Shown in pieces: positions 49,643-59,200 of a DNA stretch of 64,000 nucleotides; positions within the stretch are counted from its first letter, which is position 1; the number at the start of each line of letters is the position of its first letter. The notes below the pieces were generated by a model. That model did not search any database and had not been told where the DNA came from. It saw only the letters and a program-made list of their open reading frames with translations. This DNA is from an uncultured Bacteroidales bacterium. Its GTDB lineage: Bacteria > Bacteroidota > Bacteroidia > Bacteroidales > Bacteroidaceae. The position numbers and the translations under genes are program-made. The stretch is taken from NCBI GenBank assembly GCA_902768605.1, contig CACXLY010000001.1, positions 36,850 to 100,849 of the forward strand, read 5' to 3'.

Positions 49643-51079
49643 ATGAGTCAGAAAAACGTACAGATACAGCAACAGGCGCAATCGCAGGAGCAGGTGCAGG
49701 TGCAGCAGCTCCTGCCGCAACAGGTACTGCTCGTCCGCCTCACGGAAATGCCGGTCGAGGCCCTGCAGCATCGCGTAGAGCTGGAATGCCTGGAGAACCC
49801 CTGGCTGGAGAAATCCTCTTCCAACCCCTCCGATGGAGAGGAGAATGGCGAAGAGGGAGGCGATATGTTCTCCCCTCCCTTGGAGGAGCAAGGGGAGGCT
49901 TCTGCTCTCTACGACTACCGCTCGGAGGACGACATGCCCGACTTCCTGATGGGCAACAGCCACAGCAACAACGCCGCCGAGTACATGGCATACGACGACA
50001 CGCTCTCGCTCACCGACCGTCTCCGCGAGCAGATGGCCGACTTCGAGCTCTCCGACCACGAGAAGGAACTCATGGAATACCTCATCGGCTCGCTCGATGA
50101 GGACGGACTGCTGAAGAAGTCACTCGCCATCCTTGCCGACGAGGCCGAGATCTACCAAGGCCTCAACACGAATGCCGAGGAGCTGGGGCAAGTGCTCAAG
50201 GTTCTTCAGCAGTTCGACCCGCCCGGCATCGGAGCGCGCTCGCTGCAGGAATGCCTGCTGCTGCAGGTCCGCCGCGACGAGGAGGGGCCGCTGCGCGAAC
50301 TCCTTATCAAGCTCCTGGACAAGTGCTTCGACGACTTCATCCACAAGCGCTGGACACGAATAGAGAAGCGGTTGCACATCAGCCACGCCGAGGCCGAACA
50401 GCTGCAACACGAGATACAGAAACTCAACCCGCGCCCCGGTGGCTCCATCGGGGCAAAGAGCGCCGACCGCGCACAGAGCATCCAGCCTGACTTCCTGGTC
50501 GATACCGACGAGAACGGCACGATCACCGTCACGCTGAGCCGCGGCAACCAGCCGTCGCTCATCATCAGCCCCGATGCCGAGGGGCAGCAGGACGCCTTCG
50601 TGCGCCAGTATGTCGAGCGCGGACAGATGTTCATCAACGCCCTGCAGCAACGCTCCGAGGCCATGACGCGCACCATGCAGGCCATCGTCAAGCTGCAGAA
50701 ACCGTTCTTCCGCGAAGGCGACGAGACGCTGCTGCGCCCCATGCGGCTCGACGACGTCGCCGAGCTGACGGGCTACGACATCAGCACCATCAGCCGCGTC
50801 GCCAACAGCAAATACGTGGAGACGCCCTTCGGCACCTATCCCCTCAAATGGTTCTTCACGCATCGGGCCACACAGAACAAAGAGGGCGACGACGTCACCG
50901 CCCGGCAGGTGATGGCAGCCCTGCGAGGACACATCGAGAAAGAAGACAAGCGGCAGCCACTCAGCGACGAGCGCCTCACACAACTGCTCCAGGCCGACGG
51001 CTTCAACATCGCCCGCCGCACCACCAGCAAGTATCGCGAACAGATGGGCATACCCGTGGCAAGGATGAGAAAGGAATAA
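49643..51079 (+). CDS. rpoN: RNA polymerase sigma-54 factor
   Basis: 478 aa. Region I is Gln/Leu-rich (QQQAQSQEQVQVQQLLPQQV), the core-binding domain runs from about 100 to 300, then the helix-turn-helix (MRLDDVAELTGYDISTISRVANSKYV) and the RpoN box ARRTTSKYRE that reads the -24 GG. Residues about 58-87 between region I and the core-binding domain are written by a pair of GC-rich repeats (49806-49896). It lies in a housekeeping run 27 bp after luxS. It should direct the promoter at 345. Confidence 0.97.
   Translation: MSQKNVQIQQQAQSQEQVQVQQLLPQQVLLVRLTEMPVEALQHRVELECLENPWLEKSSSNPSDGEENGEEGGDMFSPPLEEQGEASALYDYRSEDDMPDFLMGNSHSNNAAEYMAYDDTLSLTDRLREQMADFELSDHEKELMEYLIGSLDEDGLLKKSLAILADEAEIYQGLNTNAEELGQVLKVLQQFDPPGIGARSLQECLLLQVRRDEEGPLRELLIKLLDKCFDDFIHKRWTRIEKRLHISHAEAEQLQHEIQKLNPRPGGSIGAKSADRAQSIQPDFLVDTDENGTITVTLSRGNQPSLIISPDAEGQQDAFVRQYVERGQMFINALQQRSEAMTRTMQAIVKLQKPFFREGDETLLRPMRLDDVAELTGYDISTISRVANSKYVETPFGTYPLKWFFTHRATQNKEGDDVTARQVMAALRGHIEKEDKRQPLSDERLTQLLQADGFNIARRTTSKYREQMGIPVARMRKE
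49806..49896. repeat. Pair of GC-rich repeats inside rpoN
   Basis: Arms CCCCTCCGATGGAGAGG (49816-49832) and CCCTCCCTTGGAGGAGCAAG (49874-49893), in frame; they encode the acidic linker after region I. Confidence 0.88.
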
Positions 51080-51082
51080 AAG

Positions 51083-51225
51083 TGCTTCGCAAGTGAAAAG
51101 TGAAGAGTGCTTCGCAAGTGAAAAGTGAAAAGTGAAAAGTGAAAAATCAAAGTTACAAACAACTTGTCAACTAAAAACTAAAAACTCTAAACTTTTCCAC
51201 TGACTCTAAACTCTAAACTATCGAT
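51083..51225. repeat. Left copy of a ~140-bp direct repeat flanking PAP2
   Basis: From GTGCTTCGCAAGTGAAAAG through ACTATCGAT. Near-identical to 52223-52357. Internally it is made of 7-bp words (GTGAAAA, CTCTAAA). Confidence 0.92.
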
Positions 51226-51300
51226 TACTAAATCGTAAATAAATCGTAAATCGTAAATAGTCAAATCGTAAATTACATTAATAGTTAAATAGTAAATTAC

Positions 51301-51915
51301 ATTACGAAAAGCCTTCTTCTCATAGCACGCATCCTCTCGACAGTATTCCGGCCTTCGTACTACCCAACGGTCGGGAGCATCATCCTGCTGAGCTTCACCT
51401 ACCTGAGCCTCTTCCCGTGGGGCTTCAAGCTGTGGATTCTCGGGCTCGTCTATGTCTTCACGTTCTGCCTACCCACGCTCGGCATCTACATCTACCGGAG
51501 GCTTCACGGCTGGAGCGCCTCCGAGCTGCGCATACGCCACAAACGCGCCGCACCCTACATCATCAACATCTGCAGCTACCTCTGCCTCATGCACATCTTC
51601 GCCGTCACCCACATGCCGCACTTCCTCATGGCCATCGTGGGCATCTCGCTGCTCATCCAGTGCACCTGCATCATCATCAACATCTGGTGGAAGGTCAGCA
51701 TGCACTCGGCAGGCGCAGGCGGCGTCATCGGTGCCCTGGTAGCCTACGCCGCCATCTTCGGCTTCAACCCCATCTGGTGGCTCTGCCTGGCCATCTTCGT
51801 CGCAGGCTGCGTCATGACCAGCCGCATGCTGCTCCGTCAGCACACCCTCGGCCAAGTCCTCGGCGGCACCCTCATCGGCATCATCTGCGGCATCGTCGGG
51901 ACACTGCTGATGTAA
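51301..51915 (+). CDS. PAP2-like membrane protein with no canonical start codon
   Basis: About 204 aa if translation starts at the ATT at 51301 (ITKSLLLIARILSTVFRPSYYPTVG...). Open frame from 51289 and no ATG, GTG or TTG before an internal ATG at 51589. Sequence fits PAP2-type phosphatase homologues of Bacteroidetes: about five helices, RPSYYPTVG near the start, MHSAGAGG as the central motif and SRMLLRQHTLGQ at the end, where the usual catalytic-motif Asp after His is Gln. The natural start was probably ATG, now ATT. Either a rare ATT start or a silenced gene. Flanked by direct repeats of ~140 bp. Confidence 0.75.
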   Translation: MTKSLLLIARILSTVFRPSYYPTVGSIILLSFTYLSLFPWGFKLWILGLVYVFTFCLPTLGIYIYRRLHGWSASELRIRHKRAAPYIINICSYLCLMHIFAVTHMPHFLMAIVGISLLIQCTCIIINIWWKVSMHSAGAGGVIGALVAYAAIFGFNPIWWLCLAIFVAGCVMTSRMLLRQHTLGQVLGGTLIGIICGIVGTLLM

Positions 51916-52022
51916 GGCAGACTGGCCCTACCTGCGCAACTTCCTTACCACCTCCGCCTGGATTTACTTCGTGACAAAGAAATCATACATTAGTAAATAG
52001 CCATTTCTACACTATTACTCTC
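51916..52022. other. Intergenic stretch, nothing recognised
   Basis: About 107 bases after the PAP2 stop with no gene, hairpin or promoter seen; the array at 52023 follows. Confidence 0.5.
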
Positions 52023-52102
52023 AGTCCGGGAGCAGTCCACCTGTGGTTGGACTCCAGTCCACCAACGGGTGGACTCGAGTTTTTCAATGGGTGGACTGGA
52101 AT
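52023..52102. repeat. 22-bp-period array of GGTGGACT/AGTCCACC
   Basis: AGTCCAC at 52034 and 52056; GGACTC/GGACTG at 52049, 52071 and 52093. All steps are 22 bp. Each unit has an inverted half so that AGTCCACC pairs with GGTGGACT. Confidence 0.95.
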
Positions 52103-52170
52103 AAGACCACGATGCTGCATTCACTCTTTTGCCATCTATCACAGAATTTATTGCATTTTGGGGTGTTTGA

Positions 52171-52202
52171 TTTGGAGGGTTGGAGAAAAAAGCTTAACTT
52201 TG
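52171..52202 (+). promoter_or_regulatory. Promoter upstream of the pRiA4b-like gene
   Basis: TTTG at 52171-52174, a 20-bp spacer and TAACTTTG at 52195-52202. The transcript would include the right copy of the ~140-bp direct repeat as a leader of more than 200 nt. Confidence 0.75.
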
Positions 52203-52222
52203 TAGCGCAAAAGAGTGAAGAA

Positions 52223-52357
52223 TGCTTCGCAAGTGAAAAGTGAAGAATGCTTCGCAAATGAAAAGTGAAAAGTGAAAAATCAAAGTTACAAACAACTTGT
52301 CAACTAAAAACTAAAAACTCTAAACTTTTCCACTGACTCTAAACTCTAAACTATCGA
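52223..52357. repeat. Right copy of a ~140-bp direct repeat flanking PAP2
   Basis: Near-identical to 51083-51225, in the same orientation, 1.1 kb apart. Further 7-bp AAATTGT words follow up to 52415. Confidence 0.92.
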
Positions 52358-52425
52358 TAAATTGTAAATCAATTGTACATTGTAAATTGTCAAATTGTAA
52401 ATTAAATAAATCGTAAATAACTCAG

Positions 52426-53445
52426 ATGGCAAAAAGAGTCAGATTCAATCCTTCCTCAAAGAAGGAGCAGAAGAAGGAGGATGCAACCTTCGCGGAGGTG
52501 CTTGCTTCGCTTCCAAAGGAGATAAGAAAGGAGATGGAGCGACAGGGCATCCAAAGCTTCGAGGACTTCATCGGCTTCATGCTTATGAATGGCATCGACC
52601 CTCTGAAAATGAAAGACTTTGCTGAGAAGAACGAATCGCTGCCGGACGACTTCGACCCAAAAGACGTGATGCTCGATGACTACTTCGACGACGAAGATGA
52701 TGAGGACTTCGACGAGGACGACAGGGACTTCAACGACGAGGATGATGAAGACTTCGACGATGAAGACGAGGACTTCGATGAGGGCTACATGCTCGGCCAG
52801 AAGCTGCCCGAGCGGAAATTCATTGGGAAGCCGAAGCGGGAGTTCCACATCCGCATCAAACTGAACAATGCGCCCGTCAAGATATGGCGCGAACTGGTGG
52901 TCCCCTCCAACATCACCTTGGAGCTGTTGGCTTACGTCCTCATCAATGCGATGGGATGGCAGCACGAACACCTGTATCAGTTCGTGGCGAAGAATAACGT
53001 GTATTATGTGAACTCCTTTCAGATGAAGGAGAGAGCAAACAGCTTCAAGCCTTTCTTCTCTCGTGTCGTGGAAAGGAACAGCGAGAAGACAACGTTGGAG
53101 ATGGTGCTGCAGCCGAAGGGCGAACGCATGAAGTTTGAATACGACTTCGGCGACTCGTGGACGCACGACCTTTGGGTAAAGGCGGCACGCGACTACGCAC
53201 CCGGCGAACAGCCCGCCATCCGTCTGCTGAAAGGCCAGGGAGCATGCCCGCCCGAGGACTGCGGCGGCGTGTGGGGATATGCCGAGCTCCTTGAAATGAA
53301 CAAGAAAGCGCATAAGACAGCCGACGAAAAGGACCGTCTGAAGTGGTACGACATCCCCAAGGACTATGACCCCGACGACTGCGACCTCGAATGGTTGCAG
53401 GAAGAAGTGGATGCGTTGTGGGAGAGGATAAAGAGTGAAGAATGA
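52426..53445 (+). CDS. pRiA4b ORF-3-like protein with acidic N-terminal region
   Basis: 339 aa. Residues about 1-75 are basic/helical (KRVRFNPSSKKEQKK, then EIRKEMERQGIQSFEDFIGFML). Residues 83-122 are almost only Asp, Glu and Phe. From about 138 to the end lies the pRiA4b ORF-3 domain: FHIRIKLNNAPVKIWRELVV, NAMGWQHEHLYQF, FEYDFGDSWTHDL and the CPPEDCGGVWGY motif. The family is widespread; its name comes from a plasmid gene and does not mean this locus is a plasmid. Function unknown; the acidic run may bind basic partners. Own promoter at 52171. Confidence 0.88.
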   Translation: MAKRVRFNPSSKKEQKKEDATFAEVLASLPKEIRKEMERQGIQSFEDFIGFMLMNGIDPLKMKDFAEKNESLPDDFDPKDVMLDDYFDDEDDEDFDEDDRDFNDEDDEDFDDEDEDFDEGYMLGQKLPERKFIGKPKREFHIRIKLNNAPVKIWRELVVPSNITLELLAYVLINAMGWQHEHLYQFVAKNNVYYVNSFQMKERANSFKPFFSRVVERNSEKTTLEMVLQPKGERMKFEYDFGDSWTHDLWVKAARDYAPGEQPAIRLLKGQGACPPEDCGGVWGYAELLEMNKKAHKTADEKDRLKWYDIPKDYDPDDCDLEWLQEEVDALWERIKSEE

Positions 53446-53446
53446 A

Positions 53447-53549
53447 AGCCCCCCTCTGACTCCCCCTCTAAGGGGAGAAGTAAATGCTCGACGAAGTCAA
53501 CTCCAGACAAGGAAAGCCTCCCCATAGAGGGAGAGCTTTGGGGAGAGTC
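53447..53549. repeat. Inverted pair of GC-rich repeats
   Basis: Arms CTCCCCCTCTAAGGGGAGAA (53459-53478) and CCTCCCCATAGAGGGAGAG (53518-53536) in the gap between the pRiA4b-like gene and the GNAT gene. Confidence 0.85.
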
Positions 53550-53605
53550 TGTTAATTGTAAATTACTATGAACCCTATCGTGAGCATCTTTAGAAACAAC
53601 ATAAC

Positions 53606-54121
53606 ATGACGATACATTTATTACAACTCAGACAAGAGCAAACCGTCGCCATGAAGGAGGAAATGCAGGAGGCTTTCCAATGTGGCTTTCTGTCATATCA
53701 CAAAGATGACAATACCAACCAGTGGCAGGTGCTGCCTGACAAGGACTTCTATCGCTCGCTGGAGGCTGACGGCGCAGAAGCCTACGAGGCAATCGATGCT
53801 GACGGCGAGCGTGTGGGCGGTGCCATCATCGCCATTGACGAGAAAAAGCATCGGGGCGAGTTGGCGTTTCTATATGTGAAGGTGGGCATACAGAGTAAAG
53901 GCGTTGGTCAGGCCATCTGGAAAGCCATCGAAGCGCTCCATCCAGAGACTAAGGTTTGGGAGACATGCACGCCATACTTCGACCTTCGCAACATCCATTT
54001 CTATATCAATCGCTGTGGCTTTCATGCCGTCGAGTTTTTCAACGATCACCATCCCGACCCCAATATGCCCGAGCAATTCAACCAAGCGGACGGTCTGTTT
54101 AAGTTTGAGAAGAAAATATAA
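53606..54121 (+). CDS. GNAT-family N-acetyltransferase
   Basis: 171 aa. Acetyl-CoA-dependent transferase fold: EDGERVGGAIIAI-like strand (DADGERVGGAIIAIDEKKHRG), the acetyl-CoA loop in LAFLYVKVGIQSKGVGQAIWKAIEALHP (the Q/R-x-x-G-x-G/A pattern is present as QSKGVGQ) and the C-terminal YINRCGFHAVEFFNDH. Substrate unknown. It ends 10 bp before the CotH gene. Confidence 0.9.
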   Translation: MTIHLLQLRQEQTVAMKEEMQEAFQCGFLSYHKDDNTNQWQVLPDKDFYRSLEADGAEAYEAIDADGERVGGAIIAIDEKKHRGELAFLYVKVGIQSKGVGQAIWKAIEALHPETKVWETCTPYFDLRNIHFYINRCGFHAVEFFNDHHPDPNMPEQFNQADGLFKFEKKI

Positions 54122-54131
54122 TAAAGTAGCA

Positions 54132-55532
54132 TTGAAAAAGGTTCTACACATTATATATATAATAATAGTCATAGCTTTTTGTCTTATCGCATCATCGTGC
54201 GGCAAAGGGCAGATGCCTCCCCGTGAGGAGAGGGATTACTCTGAGGCGCTCTTTGCGCTGGGCGAACTGGCTTCCGTAGATATCAAGGTGTCGGCAGACA
54301 CTTGGCAGAAGATTCTCTCCAAAGCCTCGGACAAGACATATTATGAATGTAGCGTCGCCATCAAAGGAGAGCAGTTCGACAATGTCAGCATCCGCACGAA
54401 AGGAGCAAGCAGTCTCGACGACGTGATGCTGATGAAGTCCGACCGCTACAGCTTCACGCTGAAGCTGAACAAATATGAGAAAGGACAGACGTATCACGGC
54501 TTGTCGAAACTCCTGCTCAACAACAACATTTGGGACGCCACACAGATGAAGGATGCCATCGTCTATGACATGTGCCGCTTCATCGGGTTGCCAGCGCCAC
54601 TGACCAACTATGCCCGAATCACGCTCAACGGCAAGCTTTTCGGCTATTACCTGATGGTGGAACCCGTTGACAAGAACTTCTGCCATCGCAACTGGCCCGA
54701 CGAGGTCTCGAACATCTACAAGCCATACCACAACCTTGCCTATTCGGGCGAAGACATGAAAGACTATGCCGACATTGCCGACTTCGCAAAGGTGAAAGGC
54801 GGAGAGGCTTCCATGCAGCGCGTCGTGGCAGCACTGAAAAGCGTTCACGAAGGAAAGGACATCGATAAACACATTGATCTGGGATGCATGGTGAAGTATA
54901 TGGCGTTGCAGACAATGGTCGTCAACTTCGACTGCATGACAGGCCGTAACACACAGAATTACTATCTGCGAGAGGCCGACGGCAAGATTAGCCTCATCCC
55001 TTGGGACTACAATCTGGCATGGGGCGGCTATCCTGAGGATGAAGACATGGAGGGTGAAGACATGCTGGAAGCACAAGGGGAGCCAATGCTGCCCGAGAAC
55101 GCAGGGATGCGGAGCAAGGAAGAGGTCAGCCGCGTGGTGAACTTCCCTATCGACACGCCGTTCTCTGCCGACCTCAGCGAACGAACCTTCTTCATGAAGC
55201 TGCTTGCCAATGAACAGTTCAAGGCACGATACTATCATTACCTCGACATGCTCTGCAACCAATACATCCTTGGCGGCGAGTTTGGCAAGACGCTGTCCTT
55301 GATAAACGATGAGATAGGACAACTTGCAGGCACGGAAACCAACGCCTTCTACAACAACGACCGTTTCCACAAGGCACAACAGACGTTCCGGCTCATGCTT
55401 GAGAGGCGTGCCGCTTCTGTGCTCGGACAGATAAAAGGCTCCATACCCTCCACATGGGAAGGTCAAAAGTCACAACCGCAACTGCTCATCAACAGCGACG
55501 ACATCAACCTGCAAGATTTAGGAGGGATATGA
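54132..55532 (+). CDS. CotH-family kinase-like lipoprotein
   Basis: 466 aa from a TTG at 54132, 10 bp after the GNAT stop; no ATG is available for the signal peptide (LKKVLHIIYIIIVIAF). Lipobox IASSC (Cys22). The CotH domain, an atypical protein kinase fold, spans about 90-400: VSIRTKGASSLDD, KYEKGQTYHGLSKLLLNNN, MKDAIVYDMCRFIGLPAP, and the catalytic-loop-like MTGRNTQNYYLREADGKISLIPWDYNLAWGG with the DYNLAWG motif standing in for kinase DFG. Secreted CotH kinases in Bacteroidetes are common but their substrates are unknown. Likely co-transcribed with the GNAT gene. Confidence 0.88.
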   Translation: MKKVLHIIYIIIVIAFCLIASSCGKGQMPPREERDYSEALFALGELASVDIKVSADTWQKILSKASDKTYYECSVAIKGEQFDNVSIRTKGASSLDDVMLMKSDRYSFTLKLNKYEKGQTYHGLSKLLLNNNIWDATQMKDAIVYDMCRFIGLPAPLTNYARITLNGKLFGYYLMVEPVDKNFCHRNWPDEVSNIYKPYHNLAYSGEDMKDYADIADFAKVKGGEASMQRVVAALKSVHEGKDIDKHIDLGCMVKYMALQTMVVNFDCMTGRNTQNYYLREADGKISLIPWDYNLAWGGYPEDEDMEGEDMLEAQGEPMLPENAGMRSKEEVSRVVNFPIDTPFSADLSERTFFMKLLANEQFKARYYHYLDMLCNQYILGGEFGKTLSLINDEIGQLAGTETNAFYNNDRFHKAQQTFRLMLERRAASVLGQIKGSIPSTWEGQKSQPQLLINSDDINLQDLGGI

Positions 55533-55571
55533 TGTTCGTATCGCTCAACAATGAAATGAAACGAAACAACA

Positions 55572-55677
55572 AACAACAGCCTCTCCCCATCCCTCTCCAA
55601 AAAGAGGGAAAAGTAAATGGCTAAATAGCTAAATAGTACATAAATTGTAAATCGTAAATCGTTAAATTGTAAATACC
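55572..55677. repeat. GC-rich repeat followed by 7-bp-period AAATCGT array
   Basis: CCTCTCCCCATCCCTCTCC and AAAAAGAGGGAAAAG at 55576-55613, then AAATAGC/AAATCGT/AAATTGT heptamers up to the purE start. Confidence 0.85.
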
Positions 55678-55680
55678 ATT

Positions 55681-56187
55681 ATGAGTCCTATCGTTAGCAT
55701 CATCATGGGCAGCACAAGCGACCTGCCCGTTATGGAGAAAGCAGCCAAATTTCTCGATGAAATGGGCATTTTTTTTGAGATGAACGCTTTCTCCGCTCAT
55801 CGCACACCTCAGGAAGTGGAAGCCTTTGCACGCTCGGCTGAAGAGCGGGGCTTGAAGGTCATCATTGCAGGTGCCGGCATGGCCGCGGCCTTGCCGGGCG
55901 TAGTGGCAGCCAGCACCACGTTGCCCGTCATCGGCGTACCCATCAAGGGAATGCTCGACGGACTCGACGCCATGCTGAGCATCATACAGATGCCTCCTGG
56001 CATCCCCGTGGCCACAGTCGGCGTGAACGGCGCTCAAAACGCAGCCATCCTCGCTGCCGAGATGCTCGCCCTGAGCGACGAGACCCTCGCCCAAAAGCTC
56101 CGCGACTACAAGCTGGGCCTCAAGGAGAAGATTGTCAAGGCAAATGCCGAACTCAAAGAAGTGAAGTACAACTTCAAGACGAACTGA
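55681..56187 (+). CDS. purE: 5-(carboxyamino)imidazole ribonucleotide mutase
   Basis: 168 aa. Class I PurE of purine synthesis. SIIMGSTSDLPVMEKAA at the start, the active-site SAHRTPQEVE with its His, GAGMAAALPGVVAASTTLPVIGVPIKG and the IPVATVGVNGAQNAAILAAEML end are all in place. Full length. In many Bacteroidetes purE is followed by ispG; here a GH106 gene on the opposite strand lies between them. Confidence 0.97.
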   Translation: MSPIVSIIMGSTSDLPVMEKAAKFLDEMGIFFEMNAFSAHRTPQEVEAFARSAEERGLKVIIAGAGMAAALPGVVAASTTLPVIGVPIKGMLDGLDAMLSIIQMPPGIPVATVGVNGAQNAAILAAEMLALSDETLAQKLRDYKLGLKEKIVKANAELKEVKYNFKTN

Positions 56188-56219
56188 ACGACGAAAAGCT
56201 CTTAGCCACGAATTGCACT

Positions 56220-59200
56220 TTATAACTTCACCAGGCAGACAGGGCCGAGGAGACCCGACTCCTGAAGTTCCGAGCCGGCATCGTAGGGGTTTACCGTGGC
56301 GTACGTCTTTCGCTCCGACTCGGGCAAACGGGCATCTCCGATGAGACGGTTGCGCCAGTTATTTACCACCTCTACCCGGATGTCATTCCGCCCTGGCTTC
56401 AGGAACTGCGTTACAGGAACACGGTAAGGGCTGGTCCATACACCTCCGGCATACTGTCCGTTCACATATACACGGGCCATGACCATAACACGTCCCAAGT
56501 CAAGATATACCGGGCCGGAAGGCAGTTCACCGAGGTTCAGCGTATTGGTATATGCAGCCATACCGGCATAATACTTGACAGAGTCATTCTGGTTTCTGCT
56601 CCAGTCCGTAAGCTCGGCAAAGGTCTGAGGTTCAGCAGGGCCTCGCATAGCGGACTGAAAGGTAACAGTCCAGGGGCTGTCTATACGGGCCAGCACCGTA
56701 GGCTCAGGATAGTTTAATGTTTGGGGGACAGGCTGCCCTGAAGCGAGAGCGTCGAAGACGACAAAGATACTCTGATTAGCTTCCAGATACATGGGCACGG
56801 CAGTCAGCCCGTCCTGCTGCCTGTACTGGGGCAGCAGGCGTTTCTCGCCCGTAAGCGGATCCCAGGTCTCGGGGCTTCTTCCTTGGACACGAAATGTTAT
56901 ATCGAAGCGCTGAGACTGGTCGCTCTGATTGCTGACAAAGTAAACGTCAGCCCCCTTCAGCCGACGATGGATGAAAGCGTACGGAACCGACTGCTGAGCA
57001 TAGCAGTCAGGTCTGACGCCCAACGTGTTGAGTATGGTCTGCAGCTCTGTTCCATCAGCCCACACATGCCCTTTACCATAGCTTCCGGATTTCCACATCA
57101 TGTCTGCCAGACGACTCACCTTCTGGTCGCACATCGGATAGTCCTGCATGCTGGGGGAGGCAACGGCCTGCGGACCAAGGACATTAAGCCCCTGCCGCAC
57201 CAGTCTTTCTATAACTGTCAGCACCTCCGGCCTCATGGTCTTTTGCTGCGGAAGGACAAGCACGCGGTACTGCATACCGCTGGGCAGAGAAAGGCAGCCA
57301 CCCCGCACAGTACACCGCTTCAGCACCTCGGCATTGATATAGTCAAAGCTATAGCCGCGGGGTATCTCCGGTTTGCATTCACCCGTCATTTTAGGTGCAT
57401 CTTCTCCGATGAAATAGGCCACATCGGCTACATAGCTGCCCTGCTGAAGCATCATGTTGCAGCGGCGAAGATAGTCCGTAAAGATATCCATCTGCTGAAA
57501 CCAGATATTCTTACGGTTGAACTCATTGCCGAACCAAGCGCTGATGCCGGGGAAGGTGATACTGTCCGGCTGTTGGATATAGACGTGCAGCAGGGTGGCA
57601 TTGATACCCTCGCAGAAAAAGCGGTCTGTACGCTGTTTCATCAAGGCGGGATAACGATGGAAGGCCGGTCCGCCTGCCGTACAGCTCTCGGCCCAGACCT
57701 TCTTTTTGCCATAGATATGGGCACAACTGCTGGCGGCGCGGTTTTCAATATCGCCCAACGAGCCTTCGCTCCAGAACTCGCCCGCCACCTCATCGCTCTG
57801 TCCGCCATACATCAGGAACTCACCAGGGAATCCCCAATGACCGTAGCACTCAAGCCAGGTTGTCAGTCCATGCCGGTTGCTGACCTTACGCAATCCGCCT
57901 ACATAGTCGTAAGCCACTCGGTCGGCAACGAGACGGCGCAAGTCCCACAGGAAACGTTCGCTCTGATCCTGCGAGCCAACCACTTGTCCAAACATGACGG
58001 GCAGCCAGGGAACGGGGTCGTAGCCATAAGTGCGACGGAACACGGGTATCATATCGTCCGTCCAGTTCTGGCCGCCCATCTCGTAGCTGTCCTCCACGGT
58101 TGCAACCAGACATCTCCTGTCCTTGGCAGGGATACGCCTGAGGACCTCGCCCATAAAGGAATCAAAGTGGCTGGCCACATGTTTGCGGCTCATCTTATCA
58201 ACCTCCAGCCCGGTAGCCTCGGGCGAGGCCGGTCCGTTGGTGACACCTGTGGTAAGCATAGCAGTACGGTATATCGTCCACTTCCCATCAGGGACCTTCC
58301 AAGTGAGCACTCCATCTTCATTCATCAGCCCCGTCAGGTCTATGACCTGCGAAGGCTGTACCACTGTCCCGGCCTGCAGAGGTTCGGGCCTTGTGGGCCA
58401 CATATACTCATCCCACATGGGCAGCGGACTCTGGAACATCTTTCCCAGGGTTTTCTCTTCATATCGTTCCACCAATGGCTGTTCGCTCAACGTGACAGTC
58501 AACTTCGTGGGTTGCCCACCGCCATGCAGCGTCAGACGGAAATCCTGGGCACAGACATCAGGAATACTCAGACTGATAGGAGCCAGCGGATGAAAGCCTA
58601 CATTCAGATTGTGGTTCGTGCGATCCAGATGTTCCGTCCGCAACATCCGGTATTTCCCGTCCACCTTTGCCTCCAGCCCGACATCCACAAGCAGATAGGC
58701 TGGTGTCTCAAAGAGGATGCTGCGCAGCCACATCGGTTCTTCCAGATGAATCTCCTTCGTTACACTTACCCCTGCCTCCTTCTCCATCTGGCAGATGACC
58801 GACTTATGGGCAAAGGCCGGGACAGCCATAACGCGTACATCCTGGGCATCCTCCCCTACCACCGGCAAGGCGATATGCTGAAGCTGGCCATTCCCTTCTA
58901 CGCCGACATGCTGCTGCGCGAGATAACGCATAGACTGCCGAGGCTCTATCCACGGACCTCCACTCTGGCTCCACCCCGGACAGTTAAAGAGACCTATCTG
59001 AATGTCCAGTTGTGTTGCCTTCTTCAGGGCTGCATGCAGTACATCCCACCATTCGGGTGTAAGAACCTTGATGCCTCCGGGCTTGATGCTGCCTTCCCAG
59101 ATGTTTCCGATGAAAGCACGGTCGATGCCTGCCTTCTTCATCGCCTCCAGGTCGCGCTCCACTCCCTCTACAGATATATTGTCCGACATCCAGTACCAGT

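Noticed and set aside
52043..52243. Small plus-strand frame over the 52023 array
   Set aside because: It is mostly repeat DNA and runs through the promoter at 52171-52202.
52426..53445. pRiA4b ORF-3-like gene as evidence of a plasmid or insertion sequence
   Set aside because: The family name is historical; no transposase, terminal inverted repeats or plasmid genes are nearby.
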